DNA of 64,000 nt from Anas platyrhynchos (lineage: Eukaryota; Chordata; Aves; Anseriformes; Anatidae): positions 4,365,501-4,429,500 of the forward strand of contig NC_092613.1 of the NCBI RefSeq assembly GCF_047663525.1, given 5' to 3'. The stretch's first letter is position 1; each line of letters begins with the position of its first letter. The notes below the pieces were generated by a model, which worked only from the letters and a program-made list of their open reading frames with translations, was not told the origin of the DNA and did no database searches. Position numbers and translations under genes: made by a program. Shown piece after piece: positions 61,201 to 64,000 of the stretch.

Positions 61201-64000
61201 CCCTGGAGGGGAACGGGGCAGGAGTCCTCTCCACCCCAGCCAGCGTGTCGAAATGACTTCTTTGAAACTACACCTGCTTTAAAGATGACGTCCTTCTAAT
61301 TATGAGCACTTCCTCGCTCCCTCGGTGGCTGCCAGCACCTTGGTGTCCGTGTCGCCACGCACGTCCCCTCCTTGTGCTGATTTGCTCCACGGGCAGCCTT
61401 GTGAGGGTGGTCGCATCGCCCCAGCAGCCCTCCCGTGCACCAGCCGGGGGGCAGTGGACGCTTCTTGGCTCGTGTGGCAGCTTCTGCTGTCTCTGAACGT
61501 AGCTCTGAGGCTTAAATGCCAGCTCGCTGCCAGGAGCTGCCTGGCCAAAAGCATGCAAGCACCCAGCGCCGAGGAAGACGTGGGTCCTGCTCAGCTCTGG
61601 AGAAGCGCTGCCTTCAGGCTCCGGGTCCATGCTGCGCTCAAGGCTGGAGATTTGTCTCCTCTCAACTCTGCAAGCCCTGGCGTGCCAGTTTTTATTTTTT
61701 AAAGCTGTTTCCCCCTTGTCTGTGCGCCACGCTTCTTCCACGTCTTCCTGCCGTGTCATTCCGCCTGGCAGAGGGCTCAGCTCCTGCTTCTGGTAAAGAA
61801 AAACTTGGTGCCAGCGCTGTTTGCGGCGTGGGAGCTGCGAGGGGGACACCCAGCAGCATCTGTCCGAGTGAGGAGCCTTCGTGCGCAGCAACCAGCCCAA
61901 CGTCCCCGGCTGCCAAAGCTTTGAATGGGGCAGAGCAAGTCACGAGATGCTCGCCCTCTTGCTCGTTCCCATCCTGTGGGAAGAGGAAAGGAAACAGCTT
62001 TGCCTGATTTTCTGGAGATGCTTAGGAAGGAATTCGCAGTGCCTGTCCTCCTTTCCATCCTGGCTTTCCATCGCTGCTCCGTGACAGCTGCGGGGTGGAA
62101 AAAGGGGGTGGCTGTGCCGGGCAGGGATCTCTGCCCTGCTCCTGCTCCTGTGCTGTGATGGAGAGGGAGGCAGCTTCAGCCCAGGGAAGGAAAAGCCATT
62201 GTTGGGGCTGGTGGGAGGGAATCTCCCCGGTGTCTGGGGCTGAATAAAGCGTCCCCGAGGCTGGCACAGTCATTCACTTTGTGTGTGCCACAAGCATCCA
62301 GCACTAAAAGGAATCAAACAAGCTTTTTTTGCTAATTTTGATCAAGCCAGCGCTGGTTTGTTCTTTATACCAAACTCAGCGATCCAGCTGAAGGGAACCA
62401 AAGGCTCAGCGGTCTCTGCGTGGAGCCAGGTTTGGCCACTGCCCCGTCCCGCAGGGGTCTGGGGTCCGCACGTCCCCTGCAGCCACGCGGAGGCCTGGCC
62501 CCTGCCTGCCTTTCATCTGCTGGAGGCAGGGGGTGCCGCCGGCCGGGTGGAATTAATCCCTCTCCCCCCCTCCTCTGCCTCTATCTCCGTTGTTTGGAAA
62601 ACAGGGGAACGGCTCCGGGAAAGGCAGGTGTGCAAACAGCTCCCGCAGCTCCCCTCCGCCCAGGCCCCTCCACTCTTGGCCTGCCAGAAGATATTAAAAC
62701 AATAAATTCAGAGCTTTCTGCCGAGAGCTTTTCTCCCTCTGGCTGTCCAGCCGCTCTCAAAGGCTGGAACCTGAATCCTTGCCCTTCCCCTAGCACCCTC
62801 GCCCACACAGGGCACCGTCCTTTGGGGTTGCTTTGGTGGTTTTTGGGGTTCGAGCTCTCTGCCAGGGCACGAGGCTCTGCCTGGACCCTGTGTGCCAGGG
62901 ACACAGCTGGAAAACTGAGCCCCTGGGGGCTGATGAGATGAAGCAGAGACTACATCCTCAAAGGGTTTAAGTGCTTGCCTCTCCTGATGGATGCCAGAGC
63001 CACGGAGAGCTAACGACAAGCCCAGGAAGGCGCTGGCTGCGCTTTCCACTGGAGGCCAGCTCCTCCTGCCACAGCCTTCCCCCGCTTGCTGCTGTTCCGG
63101 GCAAAAGCATTTTCCCTGATGTCTGTGCGTTCGTTTATATATAGCCTTTAATGAGGTCCAGCTCGTTACCCTCCACCCCTGACGACGAGGTTTTCCTGCC
63201 TGGATGCCCTGCCCCGCGTGTGAGCGGCGGCCAAGGGTAACAGAGCCGTGAATGGGGCCTCAGTGCTGCCCGGGAGGCGCGGGCGGGGAGTGCTGAGCCC
63301 CCTGCCCCTGTCCCAGTTCCTCAAAACAGAGGAGCCATGGCTCCAAATTCACAGCGAGGTGTCCCCGGGCTGTGATCCAGCAGCAGCTCCTTGGGGTCCC
63401 CGTGCTGTCGTGTCGATGTCCAGCCTCCCCTTCGGGGGTTCGTTCTCCCCTTGGCACCAAGCTGCTGGCCTGGGGAGCTCCGACCTTGCCGGGTGCTGAC
63501 GGCTTCCCCAGGTGGGCTGAGGAGCTGGATGCAGCCCGGCTGCAGAGCTCTGGGCACAAGGGGCTGCTGTGGGAGAGGAACCGAGCTCGGGGAGCTGTGG
63601 GTCGCTGCTGTCCTCCTGCAATGAGCCCTGTGCCACGGGGTGTGGGGCACAGACACGCGGGGTGCCCTCGTGGAAGAACCCTGCAAGTGGTTTACACAGG
63701 GAGCAAGCACAAGGATGCTCCAAAAGCTGAACTCGTGTCTGTTAATCGAGGCTCTGTGGAAACAGAGCAATGGATCCTGAGCTTTCCAATAACTCCTTGA
63801 AGGAAATGACTGCGGCTCTGCAGCACCCCAGCTGGAGGTGCTCAGGGCTGGAGGCGCTGCGGCACGGGGCGAGAGCCGGCTGGGCTCGGGGCGCTGGGAA
63901 CAGCCCGGCCTCGGCCACGGCACATCGCTTGGCGCTGGATGAGCACAAACAAGGAGAGGAAGCGTGGGGGAAAGGGGCCCGTGGCCACCCTCCCACAGGA

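Larger units (their letters stand above)
52431..64000 (+). other. Probable 5' intron region of the downstream gene (PPARD by synteny)
   Basis: No nuclear-receptor coding exon or other recognised protein was found on either strand. The region holds an A-run (52863-52879), a minisatellite (53233-53424), an AT-rich island (about 54490-54600) and a candidate untranslated exon (55174-55262). It is otherwise ordinary intronic sequence as far as I can see. Confidence 0.5.

Overview
This is a bird-like vertebrate genomic window. It has GC-rich, compact genes with GT-AG introns, fragments of CR1 (the main avian retroposon), CpG-island promoters and no operons. I recognise four protein-coding genes by reading conserved exons and checking that the splice phases join: the 3' part of SCUBE3 (+), all of RPL10A (-), all of ZNF76 (+) and all of DEF6 (+). 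A CpG-island promoter with a candidate first exon near 51.7 kb is probably the start of PPARD, but no PPARD coding exon lies in the window. The set matches the human 6p21.31 neighbourhood, where the order as I recall it is SCUBE3, ZNF76, DEF6, PPARD, FANCE, RPL10A, TEAD3. The species cannot be named from the sequence.

Layout. 1-7385: a SCUBE3 intron with several AT-rich, possibly conserved noncoding islands. 7386-16307: sixteen SCUBE3 exons (EGF 6-9, spacer, three GCC2/GCC3 repeats, CUB, C-terminus), then a 3'UTR of about 3 kb. 20100-23316: RPL10A on the minus strand, six coding exons, 217 residues. 23320-23880: a head-to-head promoter between RPL10A and ZNF76 (TATA-like box, TOP start, NRF1, ETS and a ZNF143/ZNF76-like half site). 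25415-33946: ZNF76, fourteen coding exons, 585 residues, with four N-terminal activation repeats and seven C2H2 fingers. 35881-48270: DEF6, eleven coding exons, 624 residues, with a PH domain and a long coiled coil; one intron has a GC-AG boundary. 51430-51730: a CpG-island promoter with YY1, ZNF143/ZNF76, RFX and NF-Y motifs, followed by about 700 bases of extreme G-runs. 51731-64000: probable first intron(s) of the downstream gene, with one candidate untranslated exon.

The genes do not form one pathway. SCUBE3 is a secreted or cell-surface signalling protein, RPL10A a 60S ribosomal protein, ZNF76 a transcription factor and DEF6 an immune-cell Rho-family exchange factor. The most notable features are regulatory and structural: RPL10A placed between SCUBE3 and ZNF76, motifs of the ZNF143/ZNF76 family in promoters around the ZNF76 gene itself, the GC-AG intron of DEF6, an overlapping uORF in ZNF76, and the G-run tract. 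I found no mobile-element cargo, CRISPR array, viral gene or unknown multi-gene system.
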